From Thiodiazotropha sp040791665 (lineage in GTDB: Bacteria; Pseudomonadota; Gammaproteobacteria; Chromatiales; Chromatiaceae): a DNA stretch of 64,000 bases. The stretch covers positions 1 through 64,000 of the forward strand of contig JBFNNX010000026.1 in assembly GCA_040791665.1 (NCBI GenBank), given 5' to 3'. The number at the start of each line of letters is the position of its first letter. Positions within the stretch are counted from its first letter, which is position 1. Below, one piece after another: positions 38,701 to 45,679 of the stretch. A model generated the notes under the pieces. The model was not told where the DNA came from. It made no database searches and worked only from the letters and a program-made list of their open reading frames with translations. The position numbers and the translations under genes were made by a program.

Positions 38701-38722
38701 CGCTGATGAACTGGCGCCTTAG
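32729..38722 (+). CDS. Giant secreted beta-helix protein (1,997 aa)
   Basis: The signal peptide (VVTLFVLSLLFLSTNVSA) is followed by carboxypeptidase-regulatory/SdrD-B-like beta-sandwich segments in the first half (LPPGSYQLAIWDAN; VFLDEDLDGFWDQGEPGLG). An IPT/TIG-like stretch lies near residue 1180, and a right-handed parallel beta-helix runs from about residue 1327 (VPGDFATIQEAI) to the end (DIGADELAP). Calcium-type loops recur (DIDWNNDGTLDPDDG, DIDRNGNGAFDLGDA, DADNDGLDDN). It contains many cysteines, unusual for a surface protein. GGAG stands 9 bp before the ATG. It heads a run of exported cupredoxin proteins, so a scaffold or matrix role for them is plausible (inference). No enzymatic residues were recognised. 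Confidence 0.85.
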   Translation: MINKHQGYKCRSVVTLFVLSLLFLSTNVSAGDVTLNVVGPDGAAVPGFRYIFQEDTTYPVDPNNPATTADGLLSLGFHASNHPPATRDVAGQAENLSGNEDTNSITITGLPDTRYYVSVLPYGGHSISGAPIEVVPGPNELTVTVQPHPIPTAQISIYLFEDNHPINGVPDLPQEANDGSVDWTRFSLFLEEPGGRYGIAGGQVIQDAFGNPLGTVYDQHCLADGSPAYLRDGAGNIVIIGGEPVLLIDHFCFDAEGNPIVLEMGDGTMHPNPDGTLTVKNIAPGKYGVVIIPPTDPNDNIGWQQTSTIEGSKVIDAWVKANEPPVFVEFGLPGPHVFVGFVKATVDGGVPGAPGPQPGEQIATVSGTVTDMHMSRVTRQPTFEFFSGRPFPGCWVGINQVDAAGALGQGIEAAPCDGDSGFSFDLPPGSYQLAIWDANLDVVFAANPFSVDSTGGTCNGGNSCAFGEVAVFNWFTRLNTGVFLDEDLDGFWDQGEPGLGNGERGIGPESQDVSLRWRDGSVYQNFPTDHEGLAPFDEVFPFFHWLVAEVSFANKKATGATFVVDAGGPVDTANGDFPGFGELNPQPQFCTPAIAANAEDPNFGCTPGDALINPNTTDNLSRTETGAVLTQGFQGFLGQTSVMQFGKVDYIGITPPYSDGTGFHPPEFVGENGGISGMVFYATTRAENEPQFAAAEEWEPGVPRVQLALYADGDINCPALAGQVNCDIDWNNDGTLDPDDGVVEDINGEAGIQYADVDNHPFGFAEGGAPGPEDIDRNGNGAFDLGDALQVTWTDSWDDSLPEGCQGLNNIPGIPVEPPITDERCFDGLRNFNQVRPGVFDGGFAFEEYDMDYLASLGNQSGNVTILNNFFADRIAAVSTVAAATGKALELPEQWILPGDYIVEMATPPGYESLKEEHKNVDFGDEYTPSLQALPVACVGDPHTVPQYLTMVTRDGSGTDPGDGSNLVDAALLGNEGVFAPFANETRPSCDRKLVPLSSGQNAAAEFFLMTHVPLAGNVSGVILNDLANEFNPNSPAFGEKFAPRNVPISFYDWNGNEVNRVYADQYGRYNLMVPSTSTANLGIPSGMSPNMLVSCMNDAGPIDNPAYLVDADNDGLDDNTGAPAKIVDPNFKTQYSQFCYTFQYMPGVITYLDTPVVPVAAHADRETFPLDCEQTDNTPMISSVTRTSGLPGPFGLVGDTIRINSMGMVDVPNPYWDGVIPAEKLITRDYSFNPGIPGMESRAFLIDLDDPTVPIELSSYSARNEDFIEGTIPAVGPGEYQVMVSNGDVSSPVGVTMTVGVDVAGLGERAPRANYSAANQEATTSAVWRVPGDFATIQEAIGDPVNNPTGPSAAAGDLILVAPGDYDEMVIMWKPVKLQGWGAGAVALNARQVPTEKVANWRNLATTLESNGSISLLPGQALAPFGFPGLGAQLFPTEEGAGIFVAGTNSGGNRFGHPRNRGARIDGFTIIGASTGGGIVANGYNQWLNISNNKITANSGFYGGGIRVGHPQLTHEIETEDDPDFIEENDNYAVGTLVYTDSRNDRVNIHHNLVQKNGVLNGSGAGISLNTGADAYRVRNNWVCGNFAQGNGAGIAHLGLNRGGIIEDNMIIFNESFQQTPGTSPDGGGIYIAGQPALVPEAETNLMLSPGTGNVTVDANIIRGNLAGAGDGGGISITSVNGQDIPQSRFAADGEESDEWIRGRWYGVNLFNNMVNNNVAGVAGGGVSILDSPKVVIRNNTVARNDSTSTGSQAFADPANPNESQPLPAGIVSRTHSNDMAQVMALAIDSYDEDDNPAPGAMTLNATYSNPTLRDTIVYHNRSFYWSNNGDPTQLNGGLLPDCTGCALTDYEAYTNDMGVVTGVTESLTDLLRPRYCLLQDGTEYDTVSGTNELITGDVGFVNPVYNEATDSLLFPEFKVIQAAGAFDEGGNFLQVSFGPVTLVDSLGALYDYHLAAGNQADNQGGPTGGSRTQVDFDNDPRPATGSDIGADELAP

Positions 38723-38861
38723 TAAAGGGTAGTGTGGCAATGAAACAGACAAAGAATCATACAAGCATTACAACCCATGCTACCGACGTCAGATTGATCG
38801 TAGTGGTGGGTCACCGAGTAATCACAAACGGCGGTTACAAGATCACGAGGAGTAACGCCCA

Positions 38862-40217
38862 ATGAAAACTTATCGTAAAAACATACTTGCAGGGGCAATT
38901 GCCCTCACGTTGTTGGGGTTCGTTGGTACCGCCAGTGCCGTGGTCAATGTTCAGTGTCCAGGCGATTTAGACGGGGACGCAACTGTCGATGTTGGACCTG
39001 GCCATCCCGATTACAATGAGAATGCCAAATGTATGCATCTGATCGCCGGTGACAGCTTTGCAATCATGTCAGACGGCAATCCCTTGTATACCTTCGGTTT
39101 TGGTGACAAGACAGGCAATGGCAACACACCCGACACTGTCATCGGCAATGGTATCTTGGCGGCCGAGTGGCCTGGACCCACCATCGAACTGGATCAAGGG
39201 CAGGAGTTCTTTCTCAATCTGACCAACGTGGGTACAGTGATCCGACCCGATCTGTTCGATCCACATACGGTTCATTTCCACGGCTTCCCCAACGCCTCCG
39301 CGGCTTTCGACGGTGTACCTGAGGTTTCGATCTCCATCAATATGGGGTCGACACTGACCTACTACTACAACATTGTCGAGCCCGGTACCTATATCTATCA
39401 CTGCCACGTGGAAGCCACTGAGCACATGGAGATGGGTATGTTGGCCAATCTCTACGTGCATCCGATTCAGGATGAGATCGGTTGTTTCGATATGGTCGAT
39501 AATCCGGGTACCGCGGAATATGATCCGGAACCTGTACCGAACGGTGGTTGTGCGCCGGGAACCCGAAAAGATCCAGGCAGCACCGGCCCGACAGGTTATG
39601 TATACAACGATAACGACGGCTCCACGGCTTGGGATGTGGAAGTGGCGCTGCAGTTCTCAAGCTTCGATGGCAACTTTCATGACGCCAGTCTTTTTGTTCA
39701 GCCTCTGCCGTTTGCGGATCTTGAAGGTAATTATCCTCAGATCAACGGTCGAGGTTATCCGGATACGGTAAGCGCAGGCGATTTACCGGCACCTACGGAT
39801 AACGTAACGCCGGTGGCAGGTCATCCTGCAGGTAAAGTGACTGGCAATCCCGGTGAAATCCTGAACAATGGCGATCCCACTCAGACGATGGATTCCGTCA
39901 TTGAGGTCAATCAGGGCGAGCGTCTCTTGCTGCGTCTGTCGAATGTGGGCCTTGACCGCTTCTGGACCATCACTGCCATGGGTCTGAAGATGAAGATCGT
40001 TGGTACCGGTGCACGTCAGATGCGCGGAAGTGATGGAAAAAATCTCTACCGTGAAACGGCATCACTCAACTTTGGTGGTGGTGAGACCACCGATGTCATC
40101 ATCGATACAACCGATGTGGCGCCTGGCACCTATTTCCTCCATGCCACCGAAGTACACCAGATGAGTAATGCGACACAGTTGGATGGCGGCATGATAACCG
40201 AGATCGTTGTCAACTGA
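38862..40217 (+). CDS. Two-domain multicopper oxidase-like protein with type 1 site in domain 1
   Basis: 451 aa with a signal peptide (LAGAIALTLLGFVGTASA) and an EF-hand-like loop (DLDGDATVDV). Cupredoxin domain 1 carries a full C-terminal-type ligand set: His135-x-x-His138-x-His140-Gly (HTVHFHG) and His180-Cys181-His182-x5-His188-x4-Met193 (HCHVEATEHMEMGM). That is one type 1 copper plus four of the eight histidines of a trinuclear cluster. Domain 2 (from about residue 255) has lost copper motifs (DRFWTITAMGLKM, YFLHATEVHQM). The T1 position recalls type C two-domain oxidases. The missing histidines may come from the next gene product (27 bp downstream). Confidence 0.85.
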   Translation: MKTYRKNILAGAIALTLLGFVGTASAVVNVQCPGDLDGDATVDVGPGHPDYNENAKCMHLIAGDSFAIMSDGNPLYTFGFGDKTGNGNTPDTVIGNGILAAEWPGPTIELDQGQEFFLNLTNVGTVIRPDLFDPHTVHFHGFPNASAAFDGVPEVSISINMGSTLTYYYNIVEPGTYIYHCHVEATEHMEMGMLANLYVHPIQDEIGCFDMVDNPGTAEYDPEPVPNGGCAPGTRKDPGSTGPTGYVYNDNDGSTAWDVEVALQFSSFDGNFHDASLFVQPLPFADLEGNYPQINGRGYPDTVSAGDLPAPTDNVTPVAGHPAGKVTGNPGEILNNGDPTQTMDSVIEVNQGERLLLRLSNVGLDRFWTITAMGLKMKIVGTGARQMRGSDGKNLYRETASLNFGGGETTDVIIDTTDVAPGTYFLHATEVHQMSNATQLDGGMITEIVVN

Positions 40218-40244
40218 GGCTGGCCGAACTAGGAGATGAGACTA

Positions 40245-41648
40245 ATGAAGAGCATATTCAAAAAACCTGGGCGGTTCATCAGCCTCCTTATGTTGGGACT
40301 GGCGGGTGTCTTCAGTACACCGGTAACCCACGCGGCTCATGATATACGCGGCATCACGGGGCCCACATTCAACCTTTATGCCTATCCCTTCAACATGAAC
40401 CTGCCTGAAGGCACCAGTTTATACATGTGGGGTTTTGGCGATATGGATGGCGGCGCAAACGCCACCCATGCGGCGGGTGATGGTTATGCGTTACCGCAAT
40501 ACCCGGCACCCACCCTGATTGTCACGGAAGGGGATAGCGTAACCATCAATATCGCCAATTATGGGGTTCCCGAACCGGTCGGTATCGTCGTTACAGGTCA
40601 TAACGCGAGTGCGGCCTGTGCACCCTTTCCCGGCGGTGGTCCAAGCACCTGTACAGCAGGACTCGTGACCTCATCCGCTGATATCAATGAGGCCGTGACA
40701 TACACCTTTACCGCAGGATCCCCAGGCACCTACATTTATCACAGCCTGGATGGCAGCAATCCCGGACTGCATGTAGAAATGGGGCTGTTGGGGGTGATGA
40801 TTGTCCGTCCGGCCGATTTCGGTGCAGGCCCCAATCGCACGGCCTACGGGGTAGATACCGGTACACAGTACGATCAGGAGAATCTCTACCTTATGACAGA
40901 GGTCGATCCTGAAATCCACCTGCAGATGGAGCGTGGACACAGAAGTCATTTCACCCACTCCGATCGGCATGCCAAGATCTGGTTTATCAACGGCCGGGTC
41001 TTTCCCGATCTCTTCCAGGGGGATTACAACCCGCTCTTTCCACATCAACCCTATGAGGCACTCGCTATAGCTCAACCTGGTGACATGGTATTGGTGCGTA
41101 ATATCAATGCGGGACACGATTCCCACCCCATGCACTACCATGGCGAGAACCTCACCTTTATCGGTCGCGATGGGAAGATGTTGAGTTCAGACGGCATCGT
41201 TTCCGACCTGGGACGTTCCGACAATACTATCAACTCAGCGCCGAAACAGACTGTTGATGCACTCTGGACCTGGACCGGCAAGGGACTGAATTGGGATATC
41301 TATGGACATGATACCGGCCATGTCTGTATCGATACGGACAATGACGGATTTGGCGATGTTGAGTCCGGCTCCACCTATGATCACGAATATTGTGCCGATC
41401 ATGGCAAACCGTTGCCGGTCACGCTGCCAGGTGTGGGCGATCTTTCACTCGGTGGTTGGTGGAGTGGCAGCCCATTCCTCGGCGATACAGGTGATCTGCC
41501 TCCCGGTGAAGGTGGTCTGAATCCCTTTGGCGGCTACTTTCTGGTGTGGCACTCCCATGCGGAAAAGGAGCTGACCACATTCGATATCTTCCCCGGCGGC
41601 AGCTTGGGCTCCGTGGTTATTGTGCCTCCCGGCACACCCATCGAGTAA
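40245..41648 (+). CDS. Cupredoxin multicopper oxidase-like protein lacking the type 1 cysteine
   Basis: 467 aa with signal peptide (FISLLMLGLAGVFSTPVTHA). Domain 1 is degenerate (VVTGHNASAAC, YIYHSLDG). Domain 2 has HPMHYHGE (His294, His297, His299) and WHSHAEKE (His436, His438), two HxH pairs that could supply trinuclear copper ligands, but Ser437 replaces the type 1 Cys and no downstream Met is in place. It is thus complementary to the preceding protein, which has the type 1 site and the other two pairs. The ATG at 40245 has AGGAG 9 bp upstream; the ATG at 40236 abuts it. Residues 361-370 (CIDTDNDGFG) resemble a calcium loop. Confidence 0.82.
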   Translation: MKSIFKKPGRFISLLMLGLAGVFSTPVTHAAHDIRGITGPTFNLYAYPFNMNLPEGTSLYMWGFGDMDGGANATHAAGDGYALPQYPAPTLIVTEGDSVTINIANYGVPEPVGIVVTGHNASAACAPFPGGGPSTCTAGLVTSSADINEAVTYTFTAGSPGTYIYHSLDGSNPGLHVEMGLLGVMIVRPADFGAGPNRTAYGVDTGTQYDQENLYLMTEVDPEIHLQMERGHRSHFTHSDRHAKIWFINGRVFPDLFQGDYNPLFPHQPYEALAIAQPGDMVLVRNINAGHDSHPMHYHGENLTFIGRDGKMLSSDGIVSDLGRSDNTINSAPKQTVDALWTWTGKGLNWDIYGHDTGHVCIDTDNDGFGDVESGSTYDHEYCADHGKPLPVTLPGVGDLSLGGWWSGSPFLGDTGDLPPGEGGLNPFGGYFLVWHSHAEKELTTFDIFPGGSLGSVVIVPPGTPIE

Positions 41649-41660
41649 GCGCGGGAGGGC

Positions 41661-44600
41661 ATGAACATGAAAAGGTCTAATATCATGAAGCTGAGAATCA
41701 AACCGATCGTCGTTGCCTGTGCATTGGCTATGGCTGCCGGGCAAGCGGGCGCAGTCGACTATACTCTCGCGGCAAAGGCATACAGTAAGACTATGCCGGA
41801 TGGAAGCATTGTTCCCATGTGGGGGTATGTGATCGATCCGGATAACGATAGTTCCGGCAGAGGTGATTGTTATGAAACAACACCAGCAGCCGATCGACGG
41901 ACGTGTGTCGAAAATCTGCCCGATCCCGTGGCACCAGGCCCAAGGCTGGATATTCCATCAAATAATACAGCATTGCGGATTTTTCTGACCAATACGCTGC
42001 CTGAACCAACATCCATCGTGATTCCGGGACAAGAGTTACCTTATTCAGCTGCCGATAACGGACCCACGTGGGATGGCCCGGTAGGTGGAACTGCCATTAC
42101 CGGGGGACGTCCAGTCGGCAATACTACTTTGAAAATGCGGTCATATGGCCGTGAAGCAAATCCCAATGGTGGTAGAAGGGCGTATATATGGAATAATAAT
42201 CGGAATAATCCAATAACGAATTCGGGCACTTTCATTTACCACACCGGTACACACCCCCAAAAGCAACTCTACATGGGGCTATACGGCGCCATATCTAGAG
42301 ATGCTGCTCCAGGTGAAGTCTATCCCGGAGTCACTTACAACAGCGATACTACGCTCTTCTACAGCGATATCGATCCTGAGTTCAATAAATCAGTGGTAGC
42401 ACCGTACGATCCGGCTTACGCTGCATATCCGCCATTGGAAACGGCGATCGAGCGCCATCCCACCTGGTTCCTGATCAATGGCGAGCCCTATGATCCGGTC
42501 GGGACGATTAACTCTGTGGGCACCCAAACCATTACCGGTATCGATGTCAATCAGAACAATCTGATTCGTTTCGCCAGTGCGGCAACTGAAAATCATGTCC
42601 CGGTTTTCCAGGGGCTCTACGGCACAATCCATGGTGAGGACGGCATGCAGTATATGTGGCAGGCCGGAGTGAGCGGCGCCGCCGCTGCTGTAACGGCTTC
42701 ACCCATTGAGCAGTACTCGATCGGCTTGCCGCCGCTGAAGACGAAGGATGTGATTGTCACTCCGGCGCTTCAGGGTACCTATTCCATCTATGACGGCAAC
42801 GGTTATATGACCAACCCCACCGCCAACGAAGCCACGGGCGCTGAGGATACCGTCGGCGGTATGTTCAGGAAACTGGGTGTCGCACCCGGCACCAATCAGG
42901 CACCGGCGGCCGTGGCTGATCAGTTTACCGTCGAATACCCTGAATTCCTGAGCAGTGATACTGAAGCGACGCCTGTTGCATTTCTCTTGGATGTCATCGC
43001 CAACGACAGTGACATCAATAATGATCCGCTGACCCTTGCGTCTACACTAACGCCTAATCAGCAATACGGCGACGTTGCGATAACCGTTGATGCATTCTGT
43101 AATGCTGGCGATACATCCTGTTCGGTAGAGTACGGCTACACAGGTCCTGCGGGCGGTACTGAGACCTTTCATGCAACACCAGCAACCATTGCTTCTACCA
43201 ACTTTGATTACGATGTGACTGACGGGAGTCTGACGAGCGGTTTGGCAACTGTCACCCTGGATTATCTGCGCAATGAGGCACCTACGGCGGCTGACCATGC
43301 ATTAGTGACGGATGCTGCGACAGAGTTGCTTTTCAATGCCTTGGATGGAGCAGTCAATAATGAACCGGGTGATGTACTGAACTTCTCGTATTCGCCCCCA
43401 TTCGACCCCGTCACCGATTTAGATCCTGCGACGCAGGGAGCGCTTGTATGCGCAGCGAACGGTGAATGTACCTTTACACCTCCTACGGATGGTGTACCGG
43501 GACCTGACTCAGTCGTGGTTACTTTTGACTATGTAGTCCTCGACGATATAAACACAGTCGGCAATCAGACGGGTGTTACAGCGTATGACGACAAGATCAC
43601 GGGAACCGTTACCATCACCGTTGATCCGGTGAGTACCGAGGCGCCTCAAGTCATCGACGACAACTATATGGCCATTGTGGATACTGAGTTGGTCGTTGCG
43701 GTCGATCAGGGTGTCCTGTCGAACGATACCGAACCGCAGGGGCAGCCGATGACCGCAGCCTTTGACGGTCCCACACCGCCCGATACGACTACGGAAGGTG
43801 GCACCGTGGTGTTGAATGCAGACGGCTCTTTCACTTATACGCCACCTGCAGGATTCTCCGGTGCGGATACCTTCACTTACATCGCCAGCGATGACAGTGC
43901 GCCTACCCCCAACGAGAGTCTACCGGCCACGGTGACCATCACGGTTGGCAATGTGGCACCCGTGGCTGTCGCCGACAGTTACAGCATGACCGAAAGCAGC
44001 ATTTTCAATGAAGCCGCTCCCGGTGTGTTGGTTAACGACACGGATGTGGATGGCCAGGCCCTTACAGCGAGTCTGGTGGCCGGTAGTGGTCCTCGCTGCG
44101 GTACCCTGACGCTGAATTCGGACGGCTCCTTTACTTACGAGCCCCAGATTGGCTGGAACAGCACACTGACGGGTGTTTGTGATCCGGGTACCGTAGACGG
44201 TTCGGATACTTTCAGCTATGTCGCCAATGACGGACTGGTGGACAGCGCTGCGGTTAGTGTCAACATCACGGTCAATCCGCAAACCGCGGCTACGGCAATC
44301 AACGATACCTTTATCCTTGATGCGCCGACAGTGACAGAACTCACCGCAGAAAACGGTGAGTTGGTCAGTACCACTTATGTCACGGCCAGCACATTGGATA
44401 ACGATCTGGGAACCGGAACCAACCCGACTGCTACCGAAGTGAATGATCCTGATAATCTCTCTCCAGAGATTGCGGCATCGGGTGAAGTCACCCTGGTAAT
44501 CGACGATATGGCCATGGGCACCATCGGGACCCTGGAGTACCAGTTCACCAACGACGGTGGCAACACCAGTAATATCGCCCAGGTCAGCCTGGTACGCTAT

Positions 44601-44987
44601 CTCGGCGTGAAGAAGTCGGAGTTCAACCTGCGGGAGGATGGCGGTCTTGCCGGTAATCCGGACAACGACGACTGGCGTATAACCGGTAATGTCGATCCCA
44701 CGGTGATTCCGCTGGGTAGTGCGATCTTCGCATATATCATTAGGCAGGGTGTCACCGATCCTATCCCGATAAATACCCCGGCTGATATCAACCCGAACAA
44801 TGATATGGGCACGGTCTTCGATGTGAACAGCTGGAGAATCCATATCGACAACGTAGGCGCCACCGGGCCTCGAGGCGATATAGATCAGCTAAATGACAGA
44901 CTCCGCATCGAAGCCCATGTGGACGATGGAAATGGTGGTACTATCATCTATACCTATGACAATGTGCCGATTCATGTACAACCCTAA
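41661..44987 (+). CDS. Cupredoxin-like/cadherin-like repeat surface protein
   Basis: 1,108 aa. A signal peptide (VVACALAMAAGQAGA) precedes two cupredoxin-like domains (residues 35-410) related to large bacterial multicopper oxidases by IVIPGQ and FIYHTGTHPQKQLYMGLYG, but with no HxH or HCH copper motifs. From about residue 412 come several bacterial cadherin/Ig-like repeats (PVAVADSYSMTESS, GVLVNDTDVDGQ, DGSFTYEP), then a C-terminal domain from about 978 (LGVKKSEFNLREDGG). It lies 12 bp after the second cupredoxin gene, with GGAGG before the ATG. It may be a structural or anchoring subunit of the copper proteins (inference). A terminator follows directly. Confidence 0.83.
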   Translation: MNMKRSNIMKLRIKPIVVACALAMAAGQAGAVDYTLAAKAYSKTMPDGSIVPMWGYVIDPDNDSSGRGDCYETTPAADRRTCVENLPDPVAPGPRLDIPSNNTALRIFLTNTLPEPTSIVIPGQELPYSAADNGPTWDGPVGGTAITGGRPVGNTTLKMRSYGREANPNGGRRAYIWNNNRNNPITNSGTFIYHTGTHPQKQLYMGLYGAISRDAAPGEVYPGVTYNSDTTLFYSDIDPEFNKSVVAPYDPAYAAYPPLETAIERHPTWFLINGEPYDPVGTINSVGTQTITGIDVNQNNLIRFASAATENHVPVFQGLYGTIHGEDGMQYMWQAGVSGAAAAVTASPIEQYSIGLPPLKTKDVIVTPALQGTYSIYDGNGYMTNPTANEATGAEDTVGGMFRKLGVAPGTNQAPAAVADQFTVEYPEFLSSDTEATPVAFLLDVIANDSDINNDPLTLASTLTPNQQYGDVAITVDAFCNAGDTSCSVEYGYTGPAGGTETFHATPATIASTNFDYDVTDGSLTSGLATVTLDYLRNEAPTAADHALVTDAATELLFNALDGAVNNEPGDVLNFSYSPPFDPVTDLDPATQGALVCAANGECTFTPPTDGVPGPDSVVVTFDYVVLDDINTVGNQTGVTAYDDKITGTVTITVDPVSTEAPQVIDDNYMAIVDTELVVAVDQGVLSNDTEPQGQPMTAAFDGPTPPDTTTEGGTVVLNADGSFTYTPPAGFSGADTFTYIASDDSAPTPNESLPATVTITVGNVAPVAVADSYSMTESSIFNEAAPGVLVNDTDVDGQALTASLVAGSGPRCGTLTLNSDGSFTYEPQIGWNSTLTGVCDPGTVDGSDTFSYVANDGLVDSAAVSVNITVNPQTAATAINDTFILDAPTVTELTAENGELVSTTYVTASTLDNDLGTGTNPTATEVNDPDNLSPEIAASGEVTLVIDDMAMGTIGTLEYQFTNDGGNTSNIAQVSLVRYLGVKKSEFNLREDGGLAGNPDNDDWRITGNVDPTVIPLGSAIFAYIIRQGVTDPIPINTPADINPNNDMGTVFDVNSWRIHIDNVGATGPRGDIDQLNDRLRIEAHVDDGNGGTIIYTYDNVPIHVQP

Positions 44988-44994
44988 CTGAGTG

Positions 44995-45035
44995 AAACCG
45001 CCACACCCCATCCTCGGGGGGCGGTTTTGTTATTT
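44995..45035 (+). terminator. Intrinsic terminator of the cupredoxin operon
   Basis: AAACCGCC (44995-45002) pairs with GGCGGTTT (45020-45027), with an inner CCCC/GGGG extension, followed by TTGTTATTTTG. It starts 8 bp after the stop of the third cupredoxin protein and closes the operon that begins at 32729. Confidence 0.8.
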
Positions 45036-45056
45036 TGTACTTAGAAACAGCAGTTT

Positions 45057-45659
45057 ATGAAAGTCAAAGAGAAAAAAAGCAGCTACACAATGGAGCAAGA
45101 TGAAGAAGAGTTGTTACCGCAAGGCAACCCGATAATCTTGCTTTTGGTGCTGTTATTGTGCACGACTGTCCTGTTTTTCCTGACTTCAGCATTAGCCAAT
45201 GGTGCAGATAGAATATTGTCGAACGGGAAAGCTGGACAAGAAACCGTCAAAAAATGGAAACCACCCGTAGCGAACAAGGTCGTATTCCCGGAAATGGTAT
45301 CCCTTGATCTGGCGAAGGATATCGCCGATAAATGGGGTATCAAGTTGATCAGCTTGAGACTGACCGCTGCAGGTTACATGATTGATTTTCGTTTCCGTGT
45401 TTTGGATGTTGAGAAAGCAAGGACTTTTTTTGATCAAAGGATCAAACCACACCTGGTGGTAGAGCGTTCCAATGCTAAACTACCAATACCCATGGCTGCC
45501 AAGGTAGGTGCGTTCAGAACGACCAATCGGGGCCAGAACATCAAACCTAACAAAACATACTATATGGTATTTGGGAATCCAGATGCCCATGTGAAGTCAG
45601 GTGAGAAAGTGACCATGGTTATCGGCGACTTCAAGGCCGAGCATTTGATCGTTCACTAA
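45057..45659 (+). CDS. One-TM protein of unknown function
   Basis: 200 aa. A short acidic cytoplasmic start (EQDEEELLPQGN) is followed by one helix (IILLLVLLLCTTVLFFLTSALA) and a periplasmic domain of about 150 residues that is Lys-rich, contains YMIDFRFRVLD and YYMVFGNPDAHVKSGEKVTMVIGDF, and ends in His. No family is recognised; it has no cysteine pair. It lies between the cupredoxin operon and the Calx-beta and SCO1 genes, on the same strand, so an accessory role in the copper oxidase system, for example membrane attachment or copper insertion, is possible but unproven. The Shine-Dalgarno is weak. Confidence 0.7.
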   Translation: MKVKEKKSSYTMEQDEEELLPQGNPIILLLVLLLCTTVLFFLTSALANGADRILSNGKAGQETVKKWKPPVANKVVFPEMVSLDLAKDIADKWGIKLISLRLTAAGYMIDFRFRVLDVEKARTFFDQRIKPHLVVERSNAKLPIPMAAKVGAFRTTNRGQNIKPNKTYYMVFGNPDAHVKSGEKVTMVIGDFKAEHLIVH

Positions 45660-45679
45660 ATTCACCAAGAGATGTCGTC

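Noticed and set aside
33467..38764. Long minus-strand open frames (671, 218 and 362 codons) antisense to the giant beta-helix gene
   Set aside because: They lack signal peptides or domains and are explained by the GC-biased third positions of the plus-strand gene, which has a leader, domains and a ribosome-binding site.
43920..44843. 307-codon minus-strand frame antisense to the cadherin-repeat protein
   Set aside because: No recognisable motifs; the plus strand has regular repeats in frame.
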